From Epiperipatus broadwayi (Eukaryota; Onychophora; Udeonychophora; Euonychophora; Peripatidae), in NCBI GenBank assembly GCA_028023455.1, contig JAQFVV010000111.1:4235857-4299856 (forward strand): a stretch of DNA of 64,000 bases, in the 5' to 3' direction. Shown piece after piece: positions 22,700 through 34,539 of the stretch. The notes under the pieces were generated by a model. It worked only from the letters and a program-made list of their open reading frames with translations. It did not search any database and had not been told where the DNA came from. Position 1 is the first letter of the stretch; each line of letters begins with the position of its first letter. A program made the translations under genes and the position numbers.

Positions 22700-24620
22700 A
22701 TCATTACCCATATGACAAATATATCCTGAAGTGATATAAAAACCTGAAATTTTTTTGCAGTGGAATTTATTTTTGCCATACGATTTAAAAAAGATATCCT
22801 TTCATTGTCAATCTCAGAGAACATATACCAGAAAGATGTTTGCAAAAAGATTTTAGGTTTTAAAATTTTGCTATTTTTATAAGAGTAAAATCTCATAGTT
22901 TGTACTGGAATAGATAGATTACCCCAGTAATAAGGTGACTGGATATTTTTCCAAAGCTATCTGTAATCCATTTCTTAATCAACAAATATGTTACATAATG
23001 ATATAGTTTAGTGCATGAGCTAATCTGGATCATGTGTTACGACACAAAACATGACCCATTTTCATAGATCTTCATCAATTCTCTCTGCCATCATAAAATC
23101 TTAAAAAGTACATTAAAAACATTCTTTCAACTGATGTTGCACAACCTGAATTATTTCAAGTTTCGATAACAGTTTTTCCGAATTGAAAACAAAATTTAAT
23201 GTTTGTGAATTGTTCCACCACAGATTAAAGTGCAAGACATATTCAATGTCATAACATATGATTTAGACATACTACATTTTAAAATTTGTGGTGCATAGCT
23301 AAACTATATTACTACATTACATATGAGCTGATTCAGCGGTAGTACTGCAGGCAATTTGTAAAGAGAACCAGTTACCTTTTCAATGTGGACATTATATATA
23401 TTATTAATCATAAAAAAGTATAGATCTTGTGAGAATAATTATTTAAATAAGATTTGGACTTTTTTATTTTAAGTAATCAATTGGATGTAATAATACAACG
23501 AATCACTTTGTATAGTAGTGATAAAAAACAGGCAAAACTCTCCATACAGTAATGCCATTCAGTGCAAGCCAGAGCAATCAATGGATGCCAGAAGGCTTGT
23601 GCATAAAATCCCTATCTAGTGCCCACTCATCCAATATCCCCAGACTAGTTTCTGGCTTGTGTGTGGAAATACATATAGTGAATTTTGCCTGTTTTAACAA
23701 CAGTTATAAGCAAGCATAAGAAATGGTGATCATATGATGTTTATAGTAGTGATACCTAACTTCAGCAAGTGGCTAATGTAAATACTGAATATCAATGCTT
23801 AAATGCTATATTCTTTCAGCAAGAAAAGATAAATGTTATTACATAAAACCAATATTTTATTTTATTCATATAAATTTTTAAAAAATTTACAAATATTCGT
23901 TTTATTGAAGATATACATTACATAGCATATAGTCTCTTAAAATGATTTCTACTTACAAAGTTGGTATATTTTATAAAGTTATGTGCGTATATTAATTTTA
24001 AATTGAAAACAAATATGGTACTTACATGGGGGAGGGGGTACAGGGGAATTATAATAAAGTAATAATAATAAACAGAAGAAAAAATTGGGGGGGGGGAGTT
24101 ATATTATTGTGTACTATAATATTAAAGATATTTAAATGAAAGAAATTATAAAGAACCTTACATTCCAGATTCTACAAATTAAAATCTGGTTAATATTTAA
24201 AACCCTTTTCAAATTGATGACGATTCCTGCATAAGCTTAGTATTTTAGATTGCCAGATAGCAAATAACCTAATCAACCATCAAAAAATTGGTCGTTCAAT
24301 GGGTCTCTAATTATTATTAATGAAGAGATAAATATTGAATTTTTTGAGATCTTTGTCCTACAGTTGACTACTGTTTTTCCTTTTATTTACGTTCACATTT
24401 ATATAAATAGAATTTCTCATTGTATGTTTACATGTATAAATAGGACTCTCATTATACATTAAATGATCTACTGTGAAACAAATTAAATGTCTCCAAAAAT
24501 CCTTTTAATAAACAAGGTAATCTAAACAATAAAAGTTAATATAATTATTTAACATAACTTTACAAAAACTTTTAACAGAAATTATTTTAGTGTTTTCCTG
24601 AAGATTTCTGACAGTGGCAT
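22700..24620. other. AT-rich stretch, mostly unrecognised
   Basis: Apart from the family A pair at 23.53-23.74 kb, no support for genes. The 73-codon minus frame at 22675-22896 contains FWYMFSE, but not the NOX FWYTHH motif. Confidence 0.45.
23527..23742. mobile_element. Family A fold-back terminal pair, hammerhead truncated
   Basis: The left arm reaches stem II of the hammerhead (about 23660), then jumps to a right arm ending 'GTTTTAACAACAGTTATAAG...GTGATCATATGATGT'. Confidence 0.58.
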
Positions 24621-24655
24621 TTTAGTTGTATTTATATATTGGACTATTTCCATCA

Positions 24656-25073
24656 TCATCATCATCATCATCATCATTATCAACCATTATCAATCCACTG
24701 CAGGATGAAGGTCTCTCCAAGTTTAATCCATCTTCTCCGATCTTTAGCTTCTCTTCTCCACATCACCCCTACACATTTTCTTATTTCATCCATCCATCTT
24801 ACATGTGGTCTTCTTCTGGGTCTTTTACAATCTCTTGGAATCCAGTTTAAAATTTCAATTGTCCATCTATTATCATCTCTTCTAGCAATATGTCCAGCCC
24901 AGCTCCACTTCAATCTTTTAATTTTTTCAATGAGGTCAGTAACACCTGTTTGTTCTCTTACCCATACATTGCGTTTTCGATCTCTTCTTGTTACTCCCAA
25001 CATACATCTCTCCATACTTCTTTGAGTGGTCTGAAGTCTCTGTATTGATCTTCTATTAAGTGTCCAACTATTT
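24656..25073 (-). mobile_element. RTE-like LINE 3' end inserted in a SINE-B
   Basis: Minus-strand frame SIQRLQTTQRSMERCMLGV, then RRDRKRNVWVREQTGV and WSWAGHIARR, the well-known C-terminus of RTE-type reverse transcriptases. It is 5'-truncated and ends in (GAT)n. It is flanked on both sides by 'GATGATGGAAATAGT', which reads as a target-site duplication in the surrounding SINE-B. The 153-codon frame here begins in SINE sequence and is a fusion by chance. Confidence 0.78.
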
Positions 25074-25335
25074 CCATCATCTAGTACTAAGTATTGAATG
25101 TCATTAGAAAAATTTAATTTAATTTTTCCAATTACATCCACTTATTCGTAATAGCACACAGGTTAGTATATGCACAATGTTTTGAGAGGTATTATTCTCC
25201 TCTCTTCTTCAGGTGTCGCTGACCTGAGAAGTGGCAGTACTAGCATGGGATTCGAACCTGGATCCTTAAATTCTTGAATATTGAATTTTAAGATAACGCT
25301 CTAACCAACTGAGCCATCCTGCCAAAGACAACCGT
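25058..25335 (-). mobile_element. SINE-B copy split by an RTE insertion
   Basis: Antisense head 'CTAACCAACTGAGCCATCC' and 'GGGATTCGAACCTGGATCC' through to 'GATGATGGAAATAGT'. The last part, 'CCAATATATAAATAC', is at 24627-24641 on the far side of the LINE. Confidence 0.75.
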
Positions 25336-25500
25336 CAATAGAAATTCCATGTACTTATCTATGAGGTTTCTCCTGATTTCTCCACTTTTTTCTGAGAGCA
25401 AAGTTTATTAGTACTTTCCATACGTTATGTATACTCACCCTAGGTTGACATATGGGGATATTCGCCATTGTCATGTAAGCAGTTCCTTTAAATTTTCTTC
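25336..25500 (-). repeat. Leader segment linked to SINE-B
   Basis: Reverse complement ('AGTGGAGAAATCAGGAG', 'CTCATAGATAAGTACATG') matches sequence just upstream of the SINE-B heads at 25.86 and 39.88 kb, so the mobile unit is longer than the tRNA-like part. Confidence 0.5.
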
Positions 25501-25617
25501 AGTTGTTCCATTGAAAAGCAATTGCAAGAGAACAAACTGATGATTTAGTGAAAAGAAAATAGATGTGTCTAAGAAGGCAGACCATGAACATGTGATCAAT
25601 TGAGAAAATTACAACAA

Positions 25618-25863
25618 TATTGGACAGAGAGGAAAAGGTCCAAAGAAGAAAATTAAAAAAAGCTGCACACATGACCATGGTGAATAACCCATAAGACACT
25701 CTAGTGGGACTATACAAAATGTATGAAGACCACTAATCAATATTGGACAGAGAGGAAAAGGTCCAAAGAAGAAAATTAAAAAAAGCTGCACACATGACCA
25801 TGGTGAATAACCCACAAGACACTCTAGTGGGACTATACAAAATGTATGAAAACCACTAATCAA
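25618..25863. repeat. Two tandem copies of a 123-bp unit
   Basis: Copies 25618-25740 and 25741-25863 differ at few positions ('GACAGAGAGGAAAAGGTCC', 'CATGACCATGGTGAATAACC'). The second half resembles the SINE-B leader. The minus-strand frame through both copies is a by-product. Confidence 0.8.
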
Positions 25864-26218
25864 CTTTGCTCTTAAAGTGAAGAAATCAGGAGGAACATCA
25901 TAGATAAGTCTATTAAATTTCTACTGACTTTTGCCTTTAGCAGGATTGCTCAGTTGGTTACAGTATTACCTTAAAATTCAATATTCAAGAATCTAAGGCT
26001 CTAGGTTTGATTCCCAGCACTACCACTGGTCAGTCCAGTACACAAGAAGAGAGAATAATACCTCTCAAAATGTTGTGCATTACTAACCTGAGTGCTATTA
26101 CTAACAATTGAATGTATTTGGAATACTTAAATAAAGTTACATTTTTCTAAAGACATTCAATACTTTAATATTAGATGATGAAAATAGTCCAATGCATAAA
26201 TACAACAAAAAATATTTT
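25864..26218 (+). mobile_element. SINE-B copy with leader
   Basis: 'AAGAAATCAGGAGGAACATC', then 'GGATTGCTCAGTTGGTTACA', 'TCTAGGTTTGATTCCCAGC' and the tail ending about 26215. It faces the copy at 25.06-25.5 kb. Confidence 0.7.
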
Positions 26219-26339
26219 AGTGTTACATTTAGGATTGATTAAAAAGCAATAATTCAATATTACAAGACACACCCCTTCGTTAATTTAAATATAACAAATA
26301 AATAAAACTACATATATATAAATAAAAATAAAAATTTAC

Positions 26340-26416
26340 TTGCCTATGATACTTTATGGACGAAGAAACAATAAGACATAAGACGCCGACCATAATTAAT
26401 CCAGTTATGCCTGGAA
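26340..26416 (-). CDS. NADPH oxidase exon c: fourth transmembrane helix (PGITG)
   Basis: This 77-nt exon follows acceptor TTATTTATAG, supplies the last two bases of the codon opened in exon b, and ends in phase 0 at AGGCAA|GTAAAT. Joined to exon b it reads ...TITP-VPGITGLIMVGVLCLIV-SSSIKYHRQ. This matches the NOX helix 'GITGVVITLCLILIITSS' in pattern: a small turn, about 17 hydrophobic residues, then Ser-Ser and basic residues on the cytosolic side. The next exon should carry the FWYTHH haem-binding helix. I searched the minus strand down to base 1 for that motif and did not find it, so the following intron probably exceeds 26 kb. Confidence 0.8.
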
Positions 26417-26419
26417 CTA

Positions 26420-27985
26420 TAAATAATATAGATATCTGTATAATATCAGTAGTGAATCTTTTGAAATAATTAATAAAACAATACCTACTTTAATATATAC
26501 ATTTAAATTTTGATATATATTTTTAAAATTATAATATTCCAACAAAAAAAAAAAAAATCAGTTTTCCAATTTTACTCCACATGAATATCTTTTTTTTTTA
26601 AAAAAAAAATCTTTAAAAGATTATAAAATCATTAAAAAATAAAATACGCAATTAAAACTAATAGTTTCCATTCTAATTGGAAAATTATACTTGTTAAATG
26701 CTTATTAAGTGTTTAAAGTTTAAACAAGTAATTATTTTTTCTTTTATATTTTTCAGTTATATCAATCTAAAAATCAAATATCTATTTTTTAAATAATTTA
26801 TATATATATATTTGCAACAAGTAACCAGCAAACTGCATCTAAAATTGTATTTCCGACTTAATACTATATATATATATATATGTGTGAGTGGGTGCTAATA
26901 TATTTACACTTTCAAAATAAACAAGATTGCTTTGAGATATTTACATATAAAGCATTGACTACTATTCTAACATAGTTGGCAGGTGTTCAAAATACCTAGC
27001 ATAAACGATGAAGCCACAAAGCTGATATACATGTGTATCATGAAAACTGGTCTATTATTGTGAAGATAGTATATGATTTTTAGGTTTTATATGGATATTA
27101 AAAATATGTATATATTTTTAATTAAATTTTTTTTTGCAAGTTTATAAATTTAAACATTAATAATTTAACAGAATTTGTCCATGTATCTATACAATTAAAT
27201 TTCAATTATGATGTAATGAAGGTAAGCACCAATTAAAAATAGACATTGCAAGCAGGATCATACCATTTAGCTTTTCAGGCAAAATTAAATTCTTTTAACT
27301 TATTGTCCAAGATTATAAAAAAAAATTTAAATTGGCTTTGATACTTTATAAGTGTGGAAATTGGATATATCAACTTCTTAAATATTTTTACAACTGAAAA
27401 GGACTCTTCCCTAAAGAATTATAGATTTTAAGTGGAAGATTTCCATGGATTTATACAATTAAATATCAACAATTTAACAGGATTTCGTTTGATTCAAAAG
27501 CAGTTCAAATAAATATTATTGCTAGATCATGTGATTTTAGCTTGCAACACTTGTTTTTAATTGAAACTTCATTTCATTGTATTATAGTGAAATTTATTTA
27601 TATAAATACAAGGATAAATTTTGTTACATTATTAACCTTTCAATATATATGTATATCAGGCAGCATTTCACAATGGAGATTTTGGAGTACCTTATGAGAG
27701 TTTCTTCATTCTTCTAGATTGCTTAGTCAATATCTGTTTAACTATGTACTGTAATAATAGTTTCAAATAATGATTCTCATGTCAGTGAATTATGTGTGTG
27801 GACTATATCTAGATAGCCCACCACATTTTTAGTAGTTGGTGATTGGTCTTTGCTCTGGTCTGTTCCTTAATATCTTCACCATATTTCACTGACCAGCATC
27901 TGAGTGACTAAATCAGAGAATTGATTAGGACACACAATGAGAATGTTTATGTCATAGTTTATGACATTTCCCTCAATAATCATAG
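26420..27985. other. NOX intron, nothing else recognised
   Basis: (AT)n tracts at 26.80 and 26.87 kb; no ORF. Confidence 0.45.
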
Positions 27986-27989
27986 TGCA

Positions 27990-28385
27990 AATATTGCTAA
28001 TGCTATTTGTGAATAAGTTGTTATATTTTCATTTACCATTGTCAAACTTCCTCCACTCACAACTTTGACACCATCCATTTCAGATAAATACACTAATGAT
28101 TATTACTAATCATTTTCAAAACTAGAGATTATCTCTAGCACAGATATAAACTTGAAACCTCAATTAAAGATTAATATATCTGATTTTTAAAATTTACACA
28201 CACTGGAGTTATTCACCTTTCTCGGTCCCGTATGTAATATCTTTATAGATATAATAAACACTTGCCCAATTCTTTCAATTCATATATATATAAAGATATA
28301 ATAAAAGACAAATGACCCCCAAGATGCATTTCGTGCTGAACCAGAACCCATCAGTTGCCCAGGTCACTATCTCTCATAGCAAATG
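27990..28385 (-). mobile_element. Family B' unit, hammerhead first
   Basis: In minus-strand order: hammerhead (28375-28307), then the block 'CAGATATATTAATCTTTAAT' ... 'AATGATTAGTAATAATCATTA'. This is the reverse order of the 37.9-38.2 kb copy. Confidence 0.55.
28307..28375 (-). ncRNA. Degenerate family B hammerhead in NOX intron (sense)
   Basis: The core reads CTGATGG (last A lost), followed by GTTCTG-GTT-CAGCAC, GAAA, palindromic ATGCAT plus C, and TTGG. The core change should abolish cleavage. It carries sequence downstream that other copies carry upstream, as expected from a tandem or circular unit. Confidence 0.45.
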
Positions 28386-28814
28386 AATTACATTACTTTT
28401 ATTGTTTATGCATTATTGTGAAAAAAGAAATGTAAGTTTTATTAAAAAAAAACAAAAAAACTCATATATTCATATATTTAAAGATTAAGATGTCAAATTA
28501 TCTACTTGAATTTAACTTTGTAGTTTTTTTTTAAAGTTTTCCTTATTAATTACTTTGCCACAATTCTATTCCGAGATAGATATCTTAATTTATTAAATTC
28601 ATACTTTGCATAACCTAAATTAAATTAAAAATTAAATAAGTATGTTATTGTATCAATTTATAAAGCTTATTATCATTATTAATGAAGTCAAGATTAAAAT
28701 AAATATCAATAATTAAAAATTTGGAAAAATATTTATATAAAAGATTATTTAAAGTTGTAATTAATAATTTATAAAACGCATACTGATTACATAAGTAATA
28801 TATATATATATATT

Positions 28815-28965
28815 AAGACTATAACCGTAAGACTATACACCCAAATGCGACAGTAGTGACGGCTCTTGTCTTTTAAAGTCGTTAATCTAGTGCTAAGATT
28901 TGTAGAGGTCCCTACTGTTGCATTTAGGTGCATAGTCTTAAGGTTATAACTTTAATATATATAAG
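28815..28965. repeat. Fold-back family F, short copy
   Basis: Arms 'AAGACTATAACCGTAAGACT' and 'GTCTTAAGGTTATAACTTT'. Inside on the minus strand is 'GGGACCTCTACAAATCTTAG', shared with 37.2-37.6 kb. Confidence 0.55.
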
Positions 28966-29205
28966 ATTATTATTATAGTACTTAAGTTCTTAAATTTTCA
29001 AAGATTTAAATTGAGATTTTTTTATCAATTTAATTATTTTTATATTTTCATCATCTGTGAATTTAAAATAAAGGTCCAGAAAACTGAAATTAAAATAATT
29101 ATTTTTATTTGTAAAAATCTGTGAATGAGTTTTTTTTTTCACAAATAAGTGTTATTTCACATTTATTTTTTATTATTATTCTCCAACCCAAATTATGAGA
29201 TGTAA

Positions 29206-29296
29206 AAGCATTGGTTGTCGAGAGGTCAGCAACAGCTGCTTTACAAGCAGTTGTCCCGCGTTAGCGGGTTCGCTTCTATGACACATGAGAAAAAAA
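29206..29296 (+). mobile_element. SINE-G copy
   Basis: 'GCATTGGTTGTCGAGAGGTC', 'GCGGGTTCGCTTC', 'TATGACACATGAG', A-run. It faces another copy at 29.45 kb. Confidence 0.7.
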
Positions 29297-29441
29297 TAAA
29301 ATAAAATGTTGCACAGTGCATATAAAAAAACTAATCACAACATTGAATTTAAAAGACATTCTAGAGAAGATGAAAATGTAGTTCTCATTCGTTTATCACA
29401 ATAAAAGGATCATTAAAAATACTTATAAATAATTACACTTT

Positions 29442-29536
29442 TTTATTTTTTCATGTGTCAAAGCAACGGCCGGGAAGCGAACCCGGGACAACTGCTTGTA
29501 AGGCAGCTGTGCTGACCACTCGGCCACCAACGCTTT
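29442..29536 (-). mobile_element. SINE-G copy
   Basis: Antisense: 'CATGTGTCAAAGCAACGGCC', 'GGGAAGCGAACCCGGG', 'CCACTCGGCCACCAACGC'. The intact tRNA-like arms are very close to a real tRNA-Gly. Confidence 0.72.
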
Positions 29537-29539
29537 AAT

Positions 29540-30190
29540 ATCAGTTCATTAATAAATGCAATTCTGGATTATCTGTCCAGGTTTGAAAACTCTGCCGATA
29601 GTTAAGACGATTTAGTTAATTTTTACGAATGTTAGCACAAATCTCAAATTTTTAGACAGATTTTTTCCATTTGTTGTGATTTTCCACAATTAGAGATTAA
29701 CCCACAAATTTCTGCTCATCATCAGGTTTTTATATCGGCAGACCAATTGTTTATCACGCAGTTATAAAGCAATTTATTCTCATAATAAATTATTATAAAT
29801 ATGCGACTTTTTTTTTCCGTTTTATTGCATGATTTTAATTTAGTCAAAGAAAATTATTTAAATCTATCATAAGTAAAAAAAAATAACTACGAGAAAAAAA
29901 TATCTGTCATAAAAACTTGTTTTAAAAGCAGTTTTATCTAAATTATAACTACATATGCACTTTTTAAAATTAATACCATACATTTTTTAAAAAAAATGAG
30001 TGTGTGTGTGTGTGTAAGTTATAAACTTTTAAAAAATAATAATACATTTATATTTTTAAATTACTCAAGTTTTTGTTCCATTTATTCACCCCCCCCCTCA
30101 AAATATTTTACCCCATGAAACTTCTATTTATTAATAAATCTGGCTACACATTTGCATTTTTATTGATCTTTACTAAAATATTTGGACAAC
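29540..30190. other. NOX intron, nothing recognised
   Basis: (GT)n at 30.0 kb and a C-run at 30.09 kb only. Confidence 0.45.
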
Positions 30191-30194
30191 TTAC

Positions 30195-30222
30195 CTTTAC
30201 CTCCTATGACTAACAGTGGGTC
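30195..30222 (-). other. Possible 28-nt cryptic or poison microexon in the NOX intron
   Basis: On the minus strand a strong acceptor (pyrimidine tract, then CTCTTTTCAG) is followed after 28 nt by a consensus donor GTAAGT. The segment lies in the intron between NOX exons b and c. Including it would shift frame and place an in-frame TAA inside the segment, so it could act only as a frame-breaking exon. It may be coincidence. Confidence 0.25.
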
Positions 30223-30724
30223 CTGAAAAGAGATGAATAGAAATTAGAAACATTTAATCTCAACATGTTAAACAAGAATAATAAATATAATATTACTAAG
30301 AGATGCTTTAGGTGATTAAAACTGCTTTTAGAAAAGTTTGATGTTTATATGACAAGTAAATTTTGTAATGATTTAAGGGTTTTGACAGATTTTATAATTT
30401 ATGACAGTTTAAAAAATAAGATGATAAATTATTATGACAAATATGGATAGAGAAATAATAACAAAATCATTCTAATAATTATAATTTTTAAATAAATGTA
30501 CAGTTAAGAATATTTATGTCTATGTATATATAAAGATGAGAAATAATGACATAGGAGCTCATGAAGGTAAATCATGATTTCAGCATCTTCAGAAATAACA
30601 GACACCCACACACAACATCAACACCACTACTGCCAGTGGTAAAGATCATCATAATGTATTTTCTGTCCTTATAGCCTACTTATAATCATTCATCTATCTA
30701 ACTACATCAGTCTGAAACTTTTAA

Positions 30725-31075
30725 TAATACCTAGATATCCATTTTCTAACCAATACTGGATGGCAGGTTATGATAATATCTGGATATCCATTTACTAATC
30801 AACATCAAATGATTGATTACGATAATACCTAGACATTCATTTTTTAATCATTGAATGTCTGGTTATGGTAATACCTGGACACCCATTTTATAACCAATAC
30901 TGGTGGAATATTTATGATAATACCTAAGAAACCACTTATTAACCAATACTAAATGGCAGGTCATGGTAATATCAAAATACCCATTTTTTAACCAATACTG
31001 AATGGTTTCTTATGATAACAGATGGATATCCATTTACTAAATATCTCTTGATGATTGATTATGTTGGTCTATATG
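30725..31075. repeat. 49-bp minisatellite, about seven diverged copies
   Basis: 'TAATACCTGGATATCC...' unit starts at 30725, 30774, 30823, 30869, 30918, 30967 and 31016. Lies in the NOX intron between exons b and c. Confidence 0.8.
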
Positions 31076-31264
31076 CTTAATAACTGAAACAAAAAAACCT
31101 GAAGTTATCTAAGATTACATCCTGAACTCAATCACAGGATGTTGCTATGGCAGCAGATATGGTAGTCACTATGCAATGAAGTTATTCAAATAAATATATA
31201 ATAATTAAATTAAGACATTTATTTTATTTGGACATCATGCCATATGTATTAATGTAAAATGTAT

Positions 31265-31490
31265 AGTTTAATGCAGTTGTAAAGTGCTGAATTTTTGAAT
31301 TAAAGATCCATGGACACTGTCATTGATGCTTAAACATTATATGGGATCTAAATAAAAACAGTTTGATTATTTTTAGTCTGCCCTTGAGTGACAGAGAGAT
31401 GGACTTGAAAGCTAAATATTTTTGAATGAAACTCAACCTGTCATTTCTAGTGCTTGAATATCACATGATTAACTAATACGTCAATATTTT
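31265..31490 (+). mobile_element. SINE-C fragments in NOX intron
   Basis: 'TTAATGCAGTTGTAAAGTGC' ... 'TTTCTAGTGCTTGAATATCA'. Diverged. Confidence 0.35.
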
Positions 31491-31698
31491 AATTAATTTA
31501 TTTTATTTATATATCAATTTACAATAAACTCCCTGTGAAGAAAACATCATGTGTGGAGTTAAAAATATAATAAAAAATTAATATTCAATTAACAGCTAAA
31601 ACAAAAAAATAATTGAAATATAAACAGCTATCATCTAATAATATAAAGATATTTAATAAACATATATTGTAATGCTACAGGAAAATATGGAATCATAC

Positions 31699-31816
31699 CT
31701 GGAGTAATGGTCACCAGTACATGAACATCAACTACCCTAAATTGGTTAGCCATTGGTAACTCTCCAAAAAAATTGGGGTTTAAACCATGAGGAATCTGAG
31801 GAATTGTATTTTTCTT
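31699..31816 (-). CDS. NADPH oxidase exon b: long extracellular loop into fourth helix
   Basis: This 118-nt exon begins in phase 0 after a T-rich tract ending TTGAG and ends in phase 1 at CTCCAG|GTATGA. It encodes 39 residues, including PQIPHGLNPNFFGELP and then FRVVDVHVLVTITP. The hydrophobic end leads straight into the PGITG helix of the next exon, as in NOX proteins, where this loop precedes 'AGITG' or 'PGLTG'. The loop (end of exon a plus this exon) is long and Asn/Pro-rich, which fits the longer loop of NOX4-type enzymes more than NOX2. Two other in-frame acceptors (3 or 18 nt further in) are possible, so the first residues are uncertain. A SINE or LINE origin is unlikely because phase, splice sites and homology all agree. 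Confidence 0.75.
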
Positions 31817-31829
31817 CTCAAGTTAAAAA

Positions 31830-33090
31830 ATAAATAAAATTTATAAAGACCAAATTAAATAAAAGGTAGTGCATGGAATTTGAAGGATATCCTCTTCTTG
31901 CCAACCCAGAAATCATTATCATCATCATTTGGATGCCTAGCTTATTACAAATAATCTTAAGAAATTCATGCGTTTCCTCTACTTATAAATGACTAGTTTT
32001 ATTTGGATTATCAAAAAAAAAACTAAATCTTATAATACAAGCTGTCATGACATAAGATCACACATTCAACACTTCATGAAACAGGAATTGGATAGAATAA
32101 AGTAATTAAGACTAGAAAGAATATTTTTTTAAAAAACAATTATTTAATATCTAATTAATAACAACATAATGGCATGTTAATAGATAATTTCAAACATCCA
32201 TTTCATAAAAAAAAAATACACTTTTTACAAAATTACGTTAACTAAATAATTAATTTTTATTCATGGATTAACTTTAAATTCATTAGTTCTTTCTTTAAAA
32301 TTTTTAAGAGTTTGTTAAATATGTTCACAAAAAAAATCAAAGATAGCAATCTTTGATTTTACCTAGAGGACAAATTGAGAGAGAGAAAAAACTTATTACA
32401 TTTATGAAACAAAAAAAAATTCTATTAACCATTCATTGTGCTACATGAATTCTGTTTGGCCAAGTAAATTAAAACTCTAAACTTTTGATTGGTCAATTAC
32501 ACAATCAGCAGTAAAAATATATTCATCTTTAATATAATATTATATTCATTTTAGTTTTGTTTGTAAAAAGTATATTAATAATTTGTCAGATTATGAAAGT
32601 GAACGAAAGTTTTTTCAAAAATAAATTTCTATTTATAATTATAAAAATATTTGATAGCGGAAGACCTAAAAAGAAGTTCATAATGAATTACAAAGTGTTG
32701 CAGATGTCATTGATTTCTTTCTCAATTTACATTAATGTAAAAGTAAAGAATTTTTACTAAAATCTTACTATTTTTTACTAGAATCTTACTATTTTTGTAA
32801 AATAATTATATTTTTAGCATATTTTATAAAAATACATTATAATATGTAAAAAAAAAATACTTAAAAAATGCTCTAAAACATTTATTTCATTTTCAAAATC
32901 AAAACAAAGAAGTTGGAGTAGTGAAAATTATTGACAGGCACTCCTCCATTGTTTGCGATGAGAACCAACCAATAAGCATCTAGGAAATCCTGCCTTCTCT
33001 CTTTGTTGTAACTTTGAATGCCTATATTATTGATTTTTTACTTGTAAAATAATTCAAGAGAGGGCAGCACTTTACGATACTTTTTAAGCT
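31830..33090. other. NOX intron, nothing recognised
   Basis: Contains a small perfect hairpin at 32335-32362 and a duplicated 'ATCTTACTATTTTT' near 32.77 kb. Confidence 0.4.
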
Positions 33091-33182
33091 TTAAAATGAG
33101 CCTAAATATACTACAATAATGTAAAAACTGCCAAATTTAGAGTAAGTTAAGCCATGTATGGGTGCACACATAATAAAAATAC

Positions 33183-33303
33183 CTATAGTCATGGCTCTAT
33201 TGTCAATAAAGGCCTTTCCAATAGCAATTGCAGTTTTTCCTAATGGATTTTCTTTTTGAAGGCTTAAAAACATGGACCTGATTATATTTGTTCTTTCCTC
33301 AGT
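33183..33303 (-). other. Unidentified exon-like open segment
   Basis: This 121-nt open stretch reads TEERTNIIRSMFLSLQKEN and then PLGKTAIAIGKAFIDNRAMT. It is flanked by an acceptor-like TTCTACAG and a donor-like ATAG|GTATTT, and lies within a 107-codon open frame. It does not match NOX, and its phase would not allow insertion between NOX exons a and b without a frameshift. I do not recognise the protein. It could be an exon of a nested gene or a decayed retroelement. Confidence 0.2.
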
Positions 33304-33539
33304 CTGTAGAATTTCCAGGTAAATGAAAATAACAATTTTTGTCCATTTGGTTTTCATTTTAAATTTCCATGTGAGACAGATGTTGACAGAGTCATTGCTC
33401 TTGGTTGACAGCAAGGCTGCAGACAGTTTAAAGAGAGTTTTATCTTCCCTACATTTTCTTCCAATGAAGGTAGGTTACATGGAGGAAGGTGATGCCCAGA
33501 TTTAGCTGAACTTAGCACATGGTTTTTATTGTACAAACC

Positions 33540-34530
33540 ATTTTTAGTGCTAAACTCATAGTATCGTAAAAGCTAGATTAAAAATTTCTATTATTATATT
33601 CAATAGCTTGGATAAGATTCCTGCTGTGTTATGCTACAGGTTGGTAAAGGCTTCTGATTTTTTCTTTTCAGCAGCTGGATTAAAATGTCACTGCTTTCTC
33701 TTCAACATCTAAGTTAGGAATACTTTCTTCTACTATGTTTTTCAGCAACAGAATTAAGATTTGACTGCTTTCTTCAACAGTTAAGTTAGCAATAACCTCT
33801 CTCCTGAAACTTAGGCATAGTTACTAATTCACTCCACCAGATATATTTTTTAAGAACAATCTTGCCCACAAGCCAATTACAATCTGTCTCTTACATTATC
33901 ATTTTCATGACAACCAATTAAATAAAATGTCATAACTACAATTATTCAGCTAATTATCTCCTTAATCATAGATTAAAAACAAGTTAAGAACAAGAATTTA
34001 ACAACATAAAATTCGTGACATTCCTTTATAATTAAAAATCAAATCATGCAAAAAAAAACCCAAGATAATTTATTAATAGCACTGATTTGATTTTTTCATT
34101 TCATTAAATAGAGATAAAGAAAGGAAAACAACTCTGATACAAATTAAAATTTACAAAATTATTAAAATCCTATTTTTGCTCTTCCCTTTTTTTTTTTAAA
34201 AAAAAATACACTTAAATATATTTAATATTTGAGAATTTTCATACTGTCATATGGGGATTTTACAATTATTGAGTTAAATAATGACCCCTTAAAAATAGGT
34301 CCAAGAAAATTTAAATATTTTCCCTTATTAATAAAATAATTTTTTATTCTCAAACTTGAGGAATATGCTGCCAACTTTCTAATTATTTATTTATTTTTTT
34401 CTAGTGCAGGTATGTAACCAACTGGTTGCAATATATAAATTAATAAACATATGTATAAAATATAAAATATTAAGATTAACAATTATAATAAACTATATAT
34501 ACAGTCTTATTAGTAAATTTTATTAGTCAT
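33540..34530. other. NOX intron, nothing recognised
   Basis: A diverged repeat of 'GCTTTCT(C)TTCAACA' words near 33.70 and 33.77 kb; otherwise AT-rich. Confidence 0.4.
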
Positions 34531-34539
34531 CCATTAGAC

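Noticed and set aside
22675-22896. FWYMFSE as the NOX haem-binding helix
   Set aside because: Lacks the His pair of FWYTHH and the following hydrophobic helix; no fitting splice phase after exon c.
24639-25025. Plus-strand frame with a His-rich start
   Set aside because: It is the antisense of an RTE LINE and its (GAT)n tail.
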